Positions 44,748 through 58,249 of a DNA stretch of 64,000 nt are shown here, one piece after another. A program made the translations under genes and the position numbers. The notes under the pieces were generated by a model. The model ran no database searches and was not told where the DNA came from. It saw only the letters and a list, made by a program, of their open reading frames with translations. Source of the DNA: Scytalidium lignicola (lineage: Eukaryota > Ascomycota > Leotiomycetes); NCBI GenBank assembly GCA_002812745.2, contig NCSJ02000118.1:57530-121529 (forward strand). The letters run 5' to 3'. The number at the start of each line of letters is the position of its first letter. The first letter of the stretch is position 1.

Positions 44748-46926
44748 TGTGTATAGTGAGGATTTTTAAAATAAAAAAANGGGAATGCTGTTAAATATCT
44801 GCTAATTGCATCTGGCGCAATTAAGACGGTATTAAGGAAAGGTGGTGGTGGTCGAAGCACGAGGGGAGCCGCTTGAACGAAAGGTCGAGCTCCCAAATCC
44901 AGCAAACGATCCACCCAACACCCAATCAAGTATCCAAGTTTGCCAGGCGCCCTACTCCGCTATTATCTTTTTTTNCTTTCTCTTGTCCAGAATAATATTA
45001 TCGAGGAATTTTGAGGAAGATTAATTAGAAGGGAAATTGAGTTGAATGCGTTTCAAGAGTCGGACTCGCACGTTTCAGGGATAAATTGCCACCGTCTTTC
45101 AGGATCATCAACAGCTGGGGTATCGAGTTATAAAAAAANGGGATTGCGATGAAATTAAGGAGATAGCAGTGGCAGATAACGAAGGACTGCTGCGAATCCA
45201 AACGAATGACGAGAACTATTATCGCAGCGAGTAGAGAAAATCGGCGATTCCTAGGCGAGAAGGTTAACGGTGGTGACGGTTGGTGGTGGAAGGTGGAAGG
45301 TGGATGGTGATGGGAGAATTTTAGGAGTAGAAGCTTTTTTTAGGGAGATGTTTGAGATAGACGGGTTGACGTAGACGATAAGTTCGTAGATTGGAGATGA
45401 CAGCAAAAACCGGCCCAAGAGAAGGAAATGAAACTGGAGAGAGCGTGAACTGCTTGGCGACTGGATTAATGCGGTCTGGGCCAGCACGAGCAGTTTTTTT
45501 TTTAGGGTAAGAGAAGGGAAGAAAGAGGCGGCAGCAGTTGACTGCAACCAGGGNCGCCGGATGGCGTTTTCAAGTGCTTGGCCGGGGGGGGCTGGCCAGG
45601 AACCAGGGAAAAGGGCTCGATTCAGGTTTGCGGAAGCGCGCAGGCGAGAGAGAGAGGAGGGAGAGCGAGAAAAAGTAGTCAGACAAAGTCAGACAGTCAG
45701 ACGGACAAGAGAGGCTGAGAAGGACTGACAAAGGACTGAGAGACTGAGAGATTGAGAGACAAGTCGTCGTACCCCCCGTGCTCCTCCGTACCGCAGGATG
45801 ATGAGTGGCTTTTGTTCTCACGGATCGCCTCAAATTATTATTCTCGCGATCTTCTGACTGTATTACTGTGGGGTGTTTATCTTACGCTGGCTGCGACGGT
45901 ACTGTACATCTTCATCTGTCCTCCTTATTTGCTGCCTTTTTGTTTTTTTAAATATTTTTTTGCTTAAGAATCTTGGTTCCTCGCATTTCGCATTTACACG
46001 GCAGATTTATCCGTCTTTACATTCCTCATCTCCAGAAAAGAGCGACCAAAAAAAACCCAGCTTCCCCATGATAAAACGAGGTTGGTGGTGGTGGTGTGGC
46101 AGTGCTGTCTGGCATACGTCTGGGTAAGAAAATGTTGGTGACCAGGTTGGTCGTCTACAAGGAGGATTGTTGCCTTTCCTCGCCTTCTCATAGGGTTTGT
46201 TGAACGGGGTTGCTCGCGCCTTGCCCCCCCGATCCACTGCAACCTCGATCCACACACAGCAGATTACAGCATCGACTAAGCTACCGTTCGAGGAAACACG
46301 CAATCTGGCAGGACGCGTCAACGCCGCTCAGGAGCAGAAAAGGCTTGTACGAAGTTATGCGTCTACTACTTCTACGAACGAGTTTCTCCGCACATTGTGC
46401 AAAAGTTACGTACTGTGGTACGGGTTTTCCGTCTGTGCTATCTCTTCGTGTCCTCGGCATTTGCTTTTGTCAATTGTGAGTGCGTACTCCTCCAAAGGCG
46501 GGTCCAGCACATGCAAAGAGAAGGGGAGATTCTCGTATCGCACGAACTCCGTACAGGAACGGGAAGGAATATGAACTGTACTGTACTTGTACTGTACAAC
46601 CTCGTGACCTCTCCACAACTTCTAAATACCGGATTTGCCCCTGCCCAAATTCATCATCAAATTCATCATCATCATCACCACCACCTCCACAAGTGGCATT
46701 TTAAGAATAGAAGGAGGGTGTGTGAAAAAAATAGAAACATGGGTAATCAAGCGCTATGCTGCTTCGAGGAAGGTCGCTCGTGTACCGATCGCCAAGGGAC
46801 GCGGCCGTCTGCAACCTCGAGAATGACATCAGCCTACGCCTTGGAAGGGGGGAACGCGGAGGGAAAAATGCTAATTACAGGTTCAACCGGTTCTGGTTAG
46901 TACCGGTACAGTACGGAGTGACTTCG

Positions 46927-46957
46927 GGAGTGGAGGCCGGAGTGGAGGCCGGAGTGG
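46927..46957. repeat. 12-bp tandem repeat
   Basis: The unit GGAGTGGAGGCC is present twice, plus GGAGTGG. Confidence 0.8.
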
Positions 46958-47350
46958 CCTGGCCCAGGCACTCACAGACCCCGTCAGCGGAACGTGGACT
47001 GGACATGGCCCCAAGCGGCATAATATCGTAACACCCGCCAAATCTCCGTCTTGCCCAGTCTTGCCCAGCTGGGGGCTACGGTAAGACACAGCTTAGCTAC
47101 TTCGACAGGTCAAGCTTTCACTTCCAACGTCGGTGCTTATGATTTCGTAACTGTACTCTATAACTGATGCTGACTACCATTGCTTATCTGCAGTACAGGA
47201 GGTATTTATTTATTTTTAAACCATCCCACCTGTTGCTTACACATATTTCCTTTTCAATAAAAAAAATANTAAAAAAACCTTCTTCTTTTCGTTCACGGAA
47301 TGCTTCTCAATCACAAATCACCTTTTTCCTTTTCCTCCTCTCGTCGCAAG

Positions 47351-47370
47351 TGCACTGCACTGCACTGCAC
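47351..47370. repeat. (TGCAC)n tandem repeat
   Basis: TGCAC occurs four times in a row, in a non-coding region. Confidence 0.8.
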
Positions 47371-47395
47371 GCTGATAAGTATGCGCGCTACGGAC

Positions 47396-47414
47396 GTACA
47401 GTACTGTACAGTAC
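47396..47414. promoter_or_regulatory. Overlapping GTACWGTAC palindromes
   Basis: Three interlocked 9-bp palindromes, GTACAGTAC, GTACTGTAC and GTACAGTAC, in 19 bases. The densest instance of a word enriched in this part of the window. Confidence 0.45.
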
Positions 47415-48099
47415 ACAAATCCCCATCACATCCCGCCCTGCATTATCTCTATCGAAATTTCTTCATGTTTCACCCTCTTCATTGGACTGCGGTGCAACCG
47501 TGGGCTCGCATGGTGAAACGGACCCAATTGCATCCTTCCAACCAACTTTAAATTTCAGCTCCGGTCTCTCTCTCCTTGTCGAGATGAGTCAGCACCTGCA
47601 ACGGCAGTTCCTGCACAGTAACGGTACAAAAATACCCGCACGGCGAGTCTTTTAATCACATGGAAGTATTCTATTGGCTCTCTCTCAAAGTCGAGTGACT
47701 TTGTGCAAGTGCTAAGTAATCTCAACTTCTCTTAATCTTATTGGCTGGATGAAGGACTAATTAGTGAGTTTTGGGCGAGGCACGTGCAAGAGGAGTACGT
47801 GTACTGAACTACGGAATTATTAAAACACGCAATCCCGTAGTACTTGTGATACTATAAGATCTTGGCTTTTCATTAAATCATTAATATTTAATTCGGTTCA
47901 TATATAAACTCTGAACTTCGTGCTTCCCCCGGTCCTCGATTAGAGAACAGTGATGATGTGGCCCCGAACACAAAGATGAGTACTATGTAACTCTGGGGCC
48001 CACAATCTAAATCCGACATACGCATACATGCACAGGCACAGATACACAACCTGACACAACAGCGCGATCTTCTAATCCCCCGCGGCTAGTGGTACCTAC

Positions 48100-49522
48100 T
48101 TAGCTCTCAATAGCTAAGACCTTAGCACCAACAAGCTCCTTCCCCTCGATACCTACCACCCAGTACTCCACTCGTGCACCCTCTCGAGCAATTCTATACA
48201 CTCTCACATCACTCCCCTTCGCTGCTTCCCGTGTGGCATCTACGACATCCTTGTACTGCCCTTGAGGATCCCACTCGGCCACATCCATGATCGATACTTC
48301 TGCCTCCTCGGGATTGGGATGATTGATCAGGCTTGCAAAGGTAACTATTTTTCAGAGCGAATGAATTAGCAAATTGATCTCCACCTCAAACCCCTTGAAA
48401 TGACATGATAAAGAGCTAAAGTAGCCAAATTCGGGGGATAATGGCTCTCTCAATACCTATAGGAGGACTCTATCACAGTGACATAACAGCCAATAGCAAG
48501 AACAAGCATCCATCACAATGCTCGTAGATAGAGTGTGGGAGAAAAGAAAGAAAGAAAGATAATAAACTCACCCTCATCAGGCAATCCCTTCTGCCCACTC
48601 TTAATCGTCAAACAGACAGGCACAAACTCCTCATCAGCATCACTGATATAAAAAGCATCCTTCGTAGCCCTACTCAGCACCTCCGGAACCTTCACCCCAC
48701 TACTAACAGCCGTGAACTCCACCTTCCCATTACTCGCCGTCTTCACAATCCCCTCATTAGGATCCCGATTCGCCTTGTCCAGAAAGGCAGCGTAGTCCTC
48801 ATCAGATGCCATATCTGCTATTGCTTGCTCACGACGCGGGTTCCGCGTATTAAGTGTTTGATCGCTAGATCTCGAGGTAGTCTTAATCGCCGCCGTCCCA
48901 ACTGCTAAGGGAATCGGCGTCGGCGTCGGTCTAGGTGTAGGCGGACCAGATACTCTGATATCTCCGTCTGTTCGATTCCGGAGCTGGCCTCCCGAGCTGC
49001 TGCTGCTGAAGCTCTTAGTAAAGCTGTATCCGTGTTTCGTACGATAACAACCCGATATTCTTAAAGCTTCGCCACTACTACTACTGCTGCTACTACTGCC
49101 GCTGATGATACCAAACAGAACACAAATAGGCGTTAAGAGACGAGGAGCTCTTACGGAAGAGACAATGGTTGCGGCGCTTCGATCCTCGCAGTTCTCTGCG
49201 CGATCCCTATTTCCGACGCGACAGTCTCCTCCAATCTTCCTTCTTGCTCTTGCTGTGCTGTGAAGTCGGAGGAGGGGTGTTGTAAAGGAGGAGGATGTTG
49301 AGAATCGGGTTGTCTTGATGGAGGGAATGATTGCGACTGGGTGGTGGTGTTATCTCTGGTGATGATGGCGGGGCTATTATGATCCGCTTGAAGTTGAACT
49401 TGCTGCTGCTCGGGTCGCTGTTGTTCTTGCTGCTTCTGCTTTTGCTTGGCTTTTTTCTTTTCTTTGGACTCTTTGGATGGTATACAGGGGAGAATTGAAA
49501 TCAAGGATGATATCATGCCCAT
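48100..49522 (-). CDS. Conserved fungal protein with lipid-anchor-like N-terminus
   Basis: Three exons. Exon 1 (from 49522) encodes MGMISSLISILPCIPSKESK, then a Lys/Gln-rich stretch. An intron at about 49150-49090 leads to a Ser-rich, Pro-Thr-rich linker (SGPPTPRPTPTPIPL). That linker reads in frame into MASDEDYAAFLDKANRDPNE at 48812. A third intron (about 48573-48344) joins LPDE to VTFASLINHPNPEEAEVSIM, and the protein ends VAEWDPQGQYKDVV, VEYWVVGIEGKELVGAKVLA and IES. The C-terminal 160 residues look like a widespread fungal protein of unknown function. MG-M-I-S-S with Cys13 resembles an N-myristoylation plus palmitoylation signal. Either the long form or the short form from 48812 may be made. 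I recognise no enzymatic motif. Confidence 0.7.
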
Positions 49523-49973
49523 GTCATGGTTCTTGCAATTGTCATTGTTTTTAGATCGTGTGATGGCTTCCTTTCAGGTAGTTAGGAAGCTTGGAAATGT
49601 TGGTGGGGTGGTTTATGGGGGGACGTGCGCCGCGATGACGACTTGGCTCACTGCTTGTAGGCAAGCTCAAGAGTACTACTATCATCCCCTAATCCATTAA
49701 CTTATTTAACTTTAAGACAGTTACTACAATGATTACATATGAAATTAGACACGGCAGTATATCGATTAGATTAAATCACAAAAGGCAAATAAACAGTGAG
49801 GTTCGCATGTTTTGACATATCTTCATAGCAAGCTACCTAACCATGCCGGGAAAAAAATAAGGGGATCATGGAGGTGACAAAGCCCTAACAAAGATGCATG
49901 GTAAATATTTTCCCCAAACCACACAAACCCCATAAACCAACCAGGAAAAACAATGCCGGATTTTTTACCACAT
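49523..49973. other. Intergenic between RPL3 and the conserved unknown gene
   Basis: 450 bp. This is the 3' flank of RPL3 and the promoter of the preceding minus-strand gene. No gene seen. Confidence 0.5.
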
Positions 49974-51376
49974 TTACGCTGCTTGAGCAAGATCCTTCTT
50001 GAGAGTACCCATGAAGGCATGCTTCTCGGCAGGGGTTTGGTAGGCACCGTGACCGAACTTGGAGGAGGTATCGATCCACTTCAACTCGACCTTCTCCAAT
50101 GCCTTTCTCGAGGTGTGGATGAACATGGACTTTCGGAGAGTCATGACCCGCTTCTTGACACCTGGGACGGAACCCTTGACAATGACGAAGTCGTTCTTGA
50201 CCTCACCATATCTTACGAAGCCACCCATACTGTGTTCACTATTAGCAAGCTTCCCTAATGGAATCGACAATTTAGCAGAACTTACGGAGTGATGGTCTTC
50301 TTGGAGACATCGAAATCAGTCGATGCGTTACCCTCGTCATCACCCTTACCAATACGGTAGACCTTGTGGTTGACAGAGGTTCTGTGGTGGTATCCGTCTT
50401 GACCAGCACGGGCAACAGTCCATTGGACGTGAGAAGGATGCCAGGCACCAATACAGGCGACCTTTCGGAGACCCTTGTGGGTCTTTCTTGGGAGCTTCTT
50501 GGTTCCCCATCTGCTGGTAACACCAGAGAAACCCTTACCCTTAGTGACGGCAATGACATCGATCACCTCGTCTTGCTCAAAGATGGTGTCGACGGAGACT
50601 GGCTTCTCGAAGAGACCGTGAGCGAACTCAACCTTGTCAGCAACGGAACCACCGTTGACTTGGATCTCCATCAAGTGTGCCTTCTTTTGCTTGAGAGGAG
50701 TCTTGCGGATCTGGGTGTGGGCAAGGACACGGACGACTGTGCAGTACTTATTGATACGGTTAAGCTCGCTGGTGATGGAAGCACCGGAGTTCTCAGAGTG
50801 CTTCTTGGCATACTTAGTGAAAGCCTTCTTCTTGCTCTTGTACCAGTTCTTGTAGAATCGGCGCTTGAGCTCATCGCTCAAGTGCTCAGCCCAGACGGTA
50901 GTGAGGGATCGGAGACCACGAGGAGTTTCGATGTAACCAACTAGACCAACAACGATCACCTATAATAGATGTTAGCCATTGGCATAATCGCCAAGCGGGC
51001 TGCATTGTTCGTACCGGTGGTGTCTCAATGACAGTAACTGCCTCCACGACCTCCTTCTTGTGTGATTTCGCGCCAGGACGGTCGAGGTCGCGGACAATGG
51101 TGGTCATACCAGCCTTGTAGCCCATGGTGGCAGTGAGATGGACTGGCTTCTTTGGGTCATCCTTGGGGAATCTGCAGATGTCAGCGATCTCTTATTTAGT
51201 TCAATAAGAAGCAATTGAAAAGCAAAAAACAACCACATCTATCTGGATGTCTTTAATTTTTCGAATGTGCATTAGATTACTTACGACTTGACCTTTCCTC
51301 TATGTCTAGCAGCACGCTTTCGTGGCAGGTAAGCCAACGAACCGTGGCGAGGAGCCTCGTACTTCCGATGCGACAT
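49974..51376 (-). CDS. RPL3: 60S ribosomal protein L3 (uL3)
   Basis: Four exons. The start at 51376 reads [20 protein letters not shown] then [10 protein letters not shown]. Exon 2 gives [20 protein letters not shown]; exon 3 runs [20 protein letters not shown] to [10 protein letters not shown] with the uL3 signature [20 protein letters not shown] and [20 protein letters not shown]; exon 4 begins [14 protein letters not shown] and ends [12 protein letters not shown]. That gives about 390 residues, standard for L3, which lies by the peptidyl-transferase centre of the large ribosomal subunit. Intron-rich 5' ends are usual for fungal ribosomal protein genes. Synonymous codon use is strongly C-ending, as in highly expressed genes. 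Confidence 0.97.
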
Positions 51377-52034
51377 GGTGAATGGGTGATTGTCGACGTT
51401 GTGATAGTTTCGAGAAGTTCGAACCTTCAGAAATTTTGGCGAATATGAAGTGTGGGCAATTCTGAAGTTCCGCGCTAAAATTAGCGAGTCGAGCTTTTAG
51501 CCCTCGGCAATCAGCCAATGATCAGGCGAGCAACAACACTTCAATGAACTATTCTCCATAGACCAATAGAAAAGCACAGCAGTAGATATCCAAGGACATT
51601 CATTGCCTTAAGCCCCTAGATACCTACTGCTATTGGCATATACTGCAATGTGCCACAGTTAAATCGTCCACATTCTTAGGTAGTTGAATCATCTTCTAGT
51701 AATCACCATAGGTCACAAACACTCTCAATAGCACAAGGAACACGAAGTGCAAGTGACGATGTAGTAATTTTATCTACATCTTATAGATATAGCAAAGAAA
51801 ATTTGGTACAGGCTCAGTATAGAAATCATCATCACTTTATAATGAAACTTGAGAGTATAAGACCGCAAGAATTTATCTGCGTTACAAAGTCCGACCTAAT
51901 TCCCCCGACCCAAAACATGGTTTTGTGATAAGTAAACTCGGTGTTGTGAGACCACAAACAAGGGAGGTATACACTACACACAACACCAAATAATATATCC
52001 TTCGTAAACATGGAAAACAGAAACACTCGATTCA
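51377..52034. other. Intergenic between RPL3 and CYC8
   Basis: About 660 bp. This is the promoter of RPL3 and the 3' flank of CYC8. No gene seen. Confidence 0.5.
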
Positions 52035-55000
52035 TTAAACAGCCACCTCTGTCTTCGCGACACCATTGGTATGGTTGTTTGCAGTTGGCGACAGAGTCTT
52101 TTGCTCTGACGCAGAGGAGCCATGAGCAGACCCTGGGGCTGCAACTATAGTCGTCTTCTTCTCATCTTCTGCATCATCATCGTAATCCTCGTCAACATCC
52201 ATCTTTCGTGCCGCCCGTTCCGGCTCGCTTATTTGAGGAGGTTGTGAGGATGGTGGCTGGGGAGCCTGTTCTAAACGCTCACGCTCCTCAGATGGATATT
52301 CCTTGGTAACTGGAGGTGGAGGAGGTGGAGGTGGTGGTGGCAACTCATTCACGGCTGAGCGTGCTTGGGAAATAGGAGGGAGATGATTTGGTGGCAAGGC
52401 ATGGGGTGGAGGGTGGTGCGCAGCTTCCGAAGGATGGTAGTTCTCGTTTGCACGTCGCTGATCGTCAAGACGTCGCTGCTCATCCGCGCGTCGTTGATCC
52501 TCATGCCGACGAGCATCTTCAGCACGATGAATCTCAGAAGAGCTGCGACGGAAAGGATCGCGAGGTGGAGGTGGGGTTGAGGTTCGCCTATGGTGCATAT
52601 CCTCCATGCGAGCCCGGTTCTCATCCGAAGCAGGCTTCTTTATTGCTGGCTCATCTTCCCACTCTCGCATCCTCTTTGGACCTACAGAACCTGGTCGTTC
52701 GTGGCTGCGGTCAATCGCAGCGGCTTCAGACGCAGCCATGGCCGATGCTGGGGCGGGAGCACCACCTTCTATTCCACTAGGGGTGGAGATGTCAGGGTGG
52801 TGATACTGCTGATGGGGATAGGCTGACTTTGGTGAAGTCATTCGTGCATCCATGATAGGTCTAACCTCTGGTCGTGGGCTGCTACCGCGACNGAACGGCG
52901 GCAGAGGCCCAGGACCAGAACCGTTCATCTGACTTGAGGTGGGAGGAAGCGCAGCGGAAGGACTAGGTCCAGCGTAGTTTGGATTTGCTACCCGCTGAGG
53001 TTGCGATGGTGGAGGAGGGGGTGGAGGGGGCTGCGGAAGGCTACTTTGTCCGGGGTATGGACCCATGTGAGAATGATGCTCACGTGGAGGAGAGCGACGA
53101 GCTGGTGGGGGTGGAGGTGGTGGAGGAGCGCGGTTTGGATCATTGTATTGTCTCATTTGCTGCTCTTGCCTTGGGCTAGGAGCACGCGGTGGAGGTGGAA
53201 TAGGACCGCGAGCAGGATCGCGTTGATCATATGGATTGCCTGGCTGAGGCGGTGGATTGATATCAGCCAGACGGCTTCCTCCCCAGTTTGCTGGAGGCCC
53301 ATTTGGTCCTGGAGGCGCAGGCTGTGGAGCAGAAGAACCCCATTGTGGTGCTGGAGGGCCTACAGCACCCGATGCTTGGTACGCTTGAGGATGGACATCT
53401 TGGGGAAGGGGAGCACTTGGTTGACCAGGCATGCCATTAGCTTGCCCGCTGCGCAGTAGTTGGAGACGAGCCTTGATATGAACATTGTTGGGATCAAGCT
53501 CAGCAGCGCGCTGATAGGCGTCCAAGGCATCATTGATTTGGTTATTGCAAGACTCGTACTGTACAAATGTTAGGAATATCCAAGGTCAAGATCATCTAGA
53601 ATAAATGTCACTTACCAATGTTCCAAGATCGTACCAAACTTCAGAGATGTAAGGGTTCAAGCGGATAGCGCGGGAGTAGGCATCGAGCGCATCACGGTAC
53701 TGATTGATCTGATAATACAAAACTCCAATGGAGCACCAGAATGTAGGGTTGCGGCCATCTCTGTACACAGCTTGTTGGTATGCCTCGTAAGCCTTGGGAT
53801 ATTTCTGTTGCGACATATAGCATCGACCAAGAAGGTACCAACTTTGTGCATCATTCTGATCTGTGACAATGTTAGTAATTGTTTGCCTGTGTAACTTAGC
53901 AGCGCGACAATCCATACCAGAATTAACAGACTTCTCAAGATACTCAATTGCAGTCTCCTGGCTGCTGAAGCTGTTACTCTGCTGATGATGCAACCAACCC
54001 AGCTGTTGAAGGACCTTGGCATGATTGGGATCTCTGTCAAGCACCCTTCTATAGGCGGCCTTGGCATTATCATACTAAAAATGGGTTAGACGATAATATC
54101 ACCCAGGTCGTTGGGAAAGGTAACTTACATCTTTCTGCTGTTCATGAACATGGCCAATCTGGAACCAGATGTCTTCTTCCGTTAAGGGATGCGGTGGTAC
54201 AGATACGATATATCGGAAGCACTACAACCGAATTAGTCCCTATCGACGAACAATACAATGATGGGTTAGATATATACCTCAAGACTCTGCTGGTATTTTT
54301 GCTGTTGCTTGTAAATTATACCAAGACGGAAATAAATCTCATTGGCCTTCTCAAAGTCTGGCTGCATGCGCATGACCTGCGAAAATGCTTCCTCGGCGTG
54401 CTCAAGAGATCCATAGCGATCATAGAGAATTCCGATGCCATACCACAGCTTTGGTTCCTGTAATGATTTTCTTAGCATTTGCGTTCAAATGTAATAGATT
54501 CTGGGATCACCAACAACCTTTGGATCTCTGAGATGATACAGAGCCTGTTGATAGGCCGAGTAAGCTTGCTGCAAGTCATCCATCATCAAATAACAATGAC
54601 CTGACAACAAGGTTAGCGAATACAACGGACACCTTCCACTACTTGAAAAACTTACCGAGACTTCCCCAAACCTCGCCATTGTTTGGATCCAGCTTTAGAA
54701 TATTCTGAAGATACTCGACAGCCTTATGGAACTGCTCTTGATTGCGTAGGATCCCACTCATGGAATTCATGGCCGGAATTGATCTCTGGTTAGCCCGAAG
54801 AGCATGCTCATAAGCCGCCATAGCTTCTTCCATATTGCCCATGAGCTCAGCCAGGCTGCCTGATGGAGGGAGTCAGCATTGTTGTTCCTCGGGACTTGAA
54901 TAATTCATTGTGAGCCTTACCTATCTGTAACCACACCGCTTCGTTCATGGCCGCCATCTGCTGAGCAGCATTCCATTGTTGTGCGCCAGGCGCGACGGTC

Positions 55001-55065
55001 GCTGGAGCACCGGGCCCATGATGCATGGGGATTCCCGAGGGCGGCGATGGATGGTGTGTAGCCAT
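52035..55065 (-). CDS. SSN6: TPR corepressor Cyc8/Ssn6
   Basis: About eight exons from ATG 55065 (MATHHPSPPSGIPMHHGPGA) to 52035. After a short Pro/Gly/Gln-rich start come about ten consecutive tetratricopeptide repeats spread over the small exons, for example MEEAMAAYEHALRANQRSIP, FHKAVEYLQNILKLDPNNGE, LEHAEEAFSQVMRMQPDFEK, DAQSWYLLGRCYMSQQKYPK, and YRDALDAYSRAIRLNPYISE then VWYDLGTLYESCNNQINDAL. The last exon is a long Pro/Gln/Ser/Arg-rich disordered tail with proline runs and an acidic end (KMDVDEDYDDDAEDEKKT). This is the Ssn6 layout: with Tup1 it forms the general corepressor recruited by DNA-binding repressors. An N at 52892 leaves one residue unknown but keeps the frame. Upstream is a 3-kb gene-free region. 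Confidence 0.93.
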
Positions 55066-58000
55066 CGGTGCTCACCAGCGTACAACACAACTCGTGCGTG
55101 AGCGAAGACCCTCTATTGTGCGCAGGCGACTCGATGACGATAGGGAAGGAAAGAAAGAAAAAATACCCGTCTGCAGCGTTGCGAAAGGTCTATTTTCACG
55201 GGCGACCTGAGGGAAAATCAAGCACGACGAGAGTCCAATCGACACGCTACGGCTCAACCAGGTGTTGTGCGAAGGTCGAGGCGTGGTGAGAATAGGGAGG
55301 TTGTGGGCACCGAGGGATGCGACCGCGATGCCAAAACGTGTGTGGCGTAGCAAGCTAGCCCAAGAGAGACACAAAAGGTAACTTTTGATAACGAGAGAGG
55401 GACAATGGAAGGGATGGGATCGCAGGGTGAGTTGGTGATGGCCAGCAGAGCGAAGGCAAAGATGATGCTTGAGGATGGGGGAAAAGGGCAGATGTGCGTT
55501 GAGAGAGGGTGGAAGGCAGAAGGAGAAATGAGAACGGGTAGCTGGGGAGGGAAAAGCCGCAACTCCCCATCTTTTTTTCTCAACTCACCTAACCCACCGT
55601 GTTAACTTCTGGGCTTGCCATTTACCTTTCCGAAAATGACCCATGCCCGCCGGTTCTAGCGCGCAACAGTACGGAAGTACCGTATTGTGGTATTACTCGC
55701 GTGGCTGCGCTTTTCACCTTGGACTGGGGTTGGGCGACCCGTACTCCGTCCAGAGGGCGGGTAGGTAGTGTGTTACACGCACTCCCCGCCCACTCCCAAG
55801 CCAAGCCCCCCCATACCTACAGCTTATTACTGTATTACTTGTAGCCTAGTACCGGTCGGGTAATTTCTGGTTCTCCCCATTTGGAGAGGCGGTTCGTCCA
55901 TGAATGAGGACGCGAGAACCGGCTTAACTGATTAGCTAGTCATCAGAGACTTTTGACAGCTGCCTTTTTACTGTAGCACAGCCATCATTTTCATCAGAGC
56001 AAGCAAGCATCAAGGCGTTTTTATTCACACCGTGCTGCAACCCACCTATGGCGGGCAGCTGAGCCCCCCCGTAGCCCCTGCTTCTCTTTTCCCTAGAGTA
56101 CTGTACGTGCTCGAGGGGTTGTTGGTACGGTATGTGTGTGTTGGCTGGCGCGGAAGAAACCTCCTCAAGGGGAGAGAGGGGGGGACGGTGCGCAGGAACA
56201 AAATAATGGAAGTGCGCGCGAATCATTAGCCACCCGCCACGGGCTGGCCCACTTTTGCTGCATCACACTCCCAACCTAGTTTCCTTCTAGGAAGAGGTTA
56301 GTGCGGCGCCCGAGCATGCAATCTTCACAAGTGCGTCCGCTCTTGCAGGGAATAATTACAAGCCGGGCTAGTCTTAGCGAGCGCCCTAAACAAGCTATTG
56401 CGTTGACAGACCCCTCCCACCCCGGCAGCTCATCACATCTGTGTCTACTTCTGTACAGCAACCGCAATATGCTCGGCCCTGCTCTTACCGGACAGCTGCC
56501 CACCCTCACGCTAATCCCGTGCATTACTGGCAGAACTGCCAAATGCACCTTCACATTCTGTACCTGCAAAGGATGATGAAAATCCTTCTTGGGCGCTGCG
56601 CTGGAGCCTTGCAATCCCCTCGCCCTGTCAGCCAGAATCCAAAAAAGATACATCTGACTGCTCCGTACGGCTGGGACGTAAACGCACATCCTGTCAAGTC
56701 CCTTGCTGAAATGAAAGTTGAAAAGGCATGGCGATTTCCCGCGATAAATCCTTGATTCCAGACGGATAAAGCATCCGCAGCCACCGGTACAGAATAGCCA
56801 GGGCGGCGCCTGCATGGTGGATTACGGCAGGCTGGCAGCTCCGTCGTACGCCGGCCTTCTGCTGTCCTACCTACCACCCAGTAGGATAATTAACTGGGAA
56901 TTACTTTGTCGTAGATATTCTGGAAAGCGAAAGTAATGGCGTTGGTTGACCGAGAGGCTGGGGCTTAGAGAGGGAGTAACGTGTCGCGCGTGTGTGCCTT
57001 TTTAAGTTATTATCCTCTCTGCCCAGATAAGTCTATCCCAAAATTTGATTGGTGGCCGACGGGCGGCTGTTTCTCTGGCGGTACCTCGATGTCACGGGAG
57101 CAGCTGGAGGTACGCCGGTACCTAGTGAATGCATCACGACTGGGAAGCATCCACAGGGCCATGTTCCCCACTCTCTCCCCTCCCATGCATTGAAGACGAG
57201 TGGGTGTGGATCTCCTTTCCCTCCTTACTCAGCTGGGATTTGGCGCTCTTGGCACTTTGCCTGGACCGCCTCAGAGAGAGACCCATCCACCCCATGGAAG
57301 AACGCTGCGTAACAAACCTCCATGATGGCCGACTTGAGTGGTAGAGGCGCTTCCAGTTCACCCGGCACGGCTCCCCTGAGGGAGCATTGAGCAACACATC
57401 AGGTGGAACTGGCTTCTCCACCGAACAAGTGATAATGAACCATCCAGTGTTCCATCGCTTCGGAGCATTCCCCATGGTCCATGGTCTGACCCATCCAGTG
57501 CCATCCAAGCTCAGGTCGCGATCATGTTTGCTGTTGGATTCAGAAAGGGGCCATGCACGCATTCACTGCCAAACAATGCATCTCAATTTGCCCTCGTATC
57601 CAGGCTTACGTACGGAGTATGCAGTGAGGACTCTTTATTAAGCGCGTTGATGTGAGATCAGTGTTATGGTCTCTTTTTTGGTGTACAATGCAAGTCATCG
57701 CTTTGACTAGCCCTGAAATTCTTCCAAAGTTCGCTTAGATGAGTAACATCTTATATAAGAATCAACCTTTGTCTCCCTACAGCATGATGACATGGAATTT
57801 TAAACAATAGTTGTAATAGATAGTGCTAAATTAATACTTATACTTCATATTAGCAAATTTTCTATTTTTCATGTTATTTAACAAGTTGAGTTTTAAAGGA
57901 GTAATAATATCTGTGGTTCCTTGCCCAGCCATTTTGGAGTTATTTACTCCGATTTGCTAAAGAAGAGAGAAAGTGGGTGTGGGGGGGAAAGGAAGCTGGA

Positions 58001-58249
58001 GGTGGAAGAGGAAAGAGCAATGTACACGAAAACTGAAAGGTATGTTATGACCTTAACAACTAGGCAAGTTTATTTTTCTTTCACCTCAACAATTATAATT
58101 TACTTGAAATCTACCCTTTTATTTGGTGCATCGTGCAATGTATAAGGCCTCAGCTGCTCGCCAACAAAAAGAAAGTGTGACGATGATTATACCACGAGAA
58201 ATCCTTATACATGTTCACTATCTAACTTACGGCAGTATGATAGAACTAG
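55066..58249. other. Long intergenic region upstream of CYC8
   Basis: About 3.2 kb. Open frames on both strands (for example - 57134-57562) have no recognisable protein. One GTACTGTAC at 56098 and an imperfect palindrome around GGAAGTACC at 55667-55689. AT-rich after 57650. Confidence 0.5.

Larger units (their letters stand above)
44748..48099. other. Long intergenic region rich in GTACWGTAC
   Basis: 3.35 kb with no supported gene. It holds seven of the ten GTAC[A/T]GTAC occurrences in the window (45899, 46578, 46589, 46906, 47396, 47401, 47406), a 12-bp tandem repeat (46927), a 5-bp tandem repeat (47351) and five isolated Ns. It is likely the promoter side of KRE6. Confidence 0.5.

Noticed and set aside
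50366..50944. 192-codon frame on + inside RPL3
   Set aside because: Antisense shadow caused by the strongly biased codon use of RPL3.
57134..57562. 142-codon ATG frame on -
   Set aside because: No known motif, no splice context, and a competing open frame on +. Not supported as a gene.
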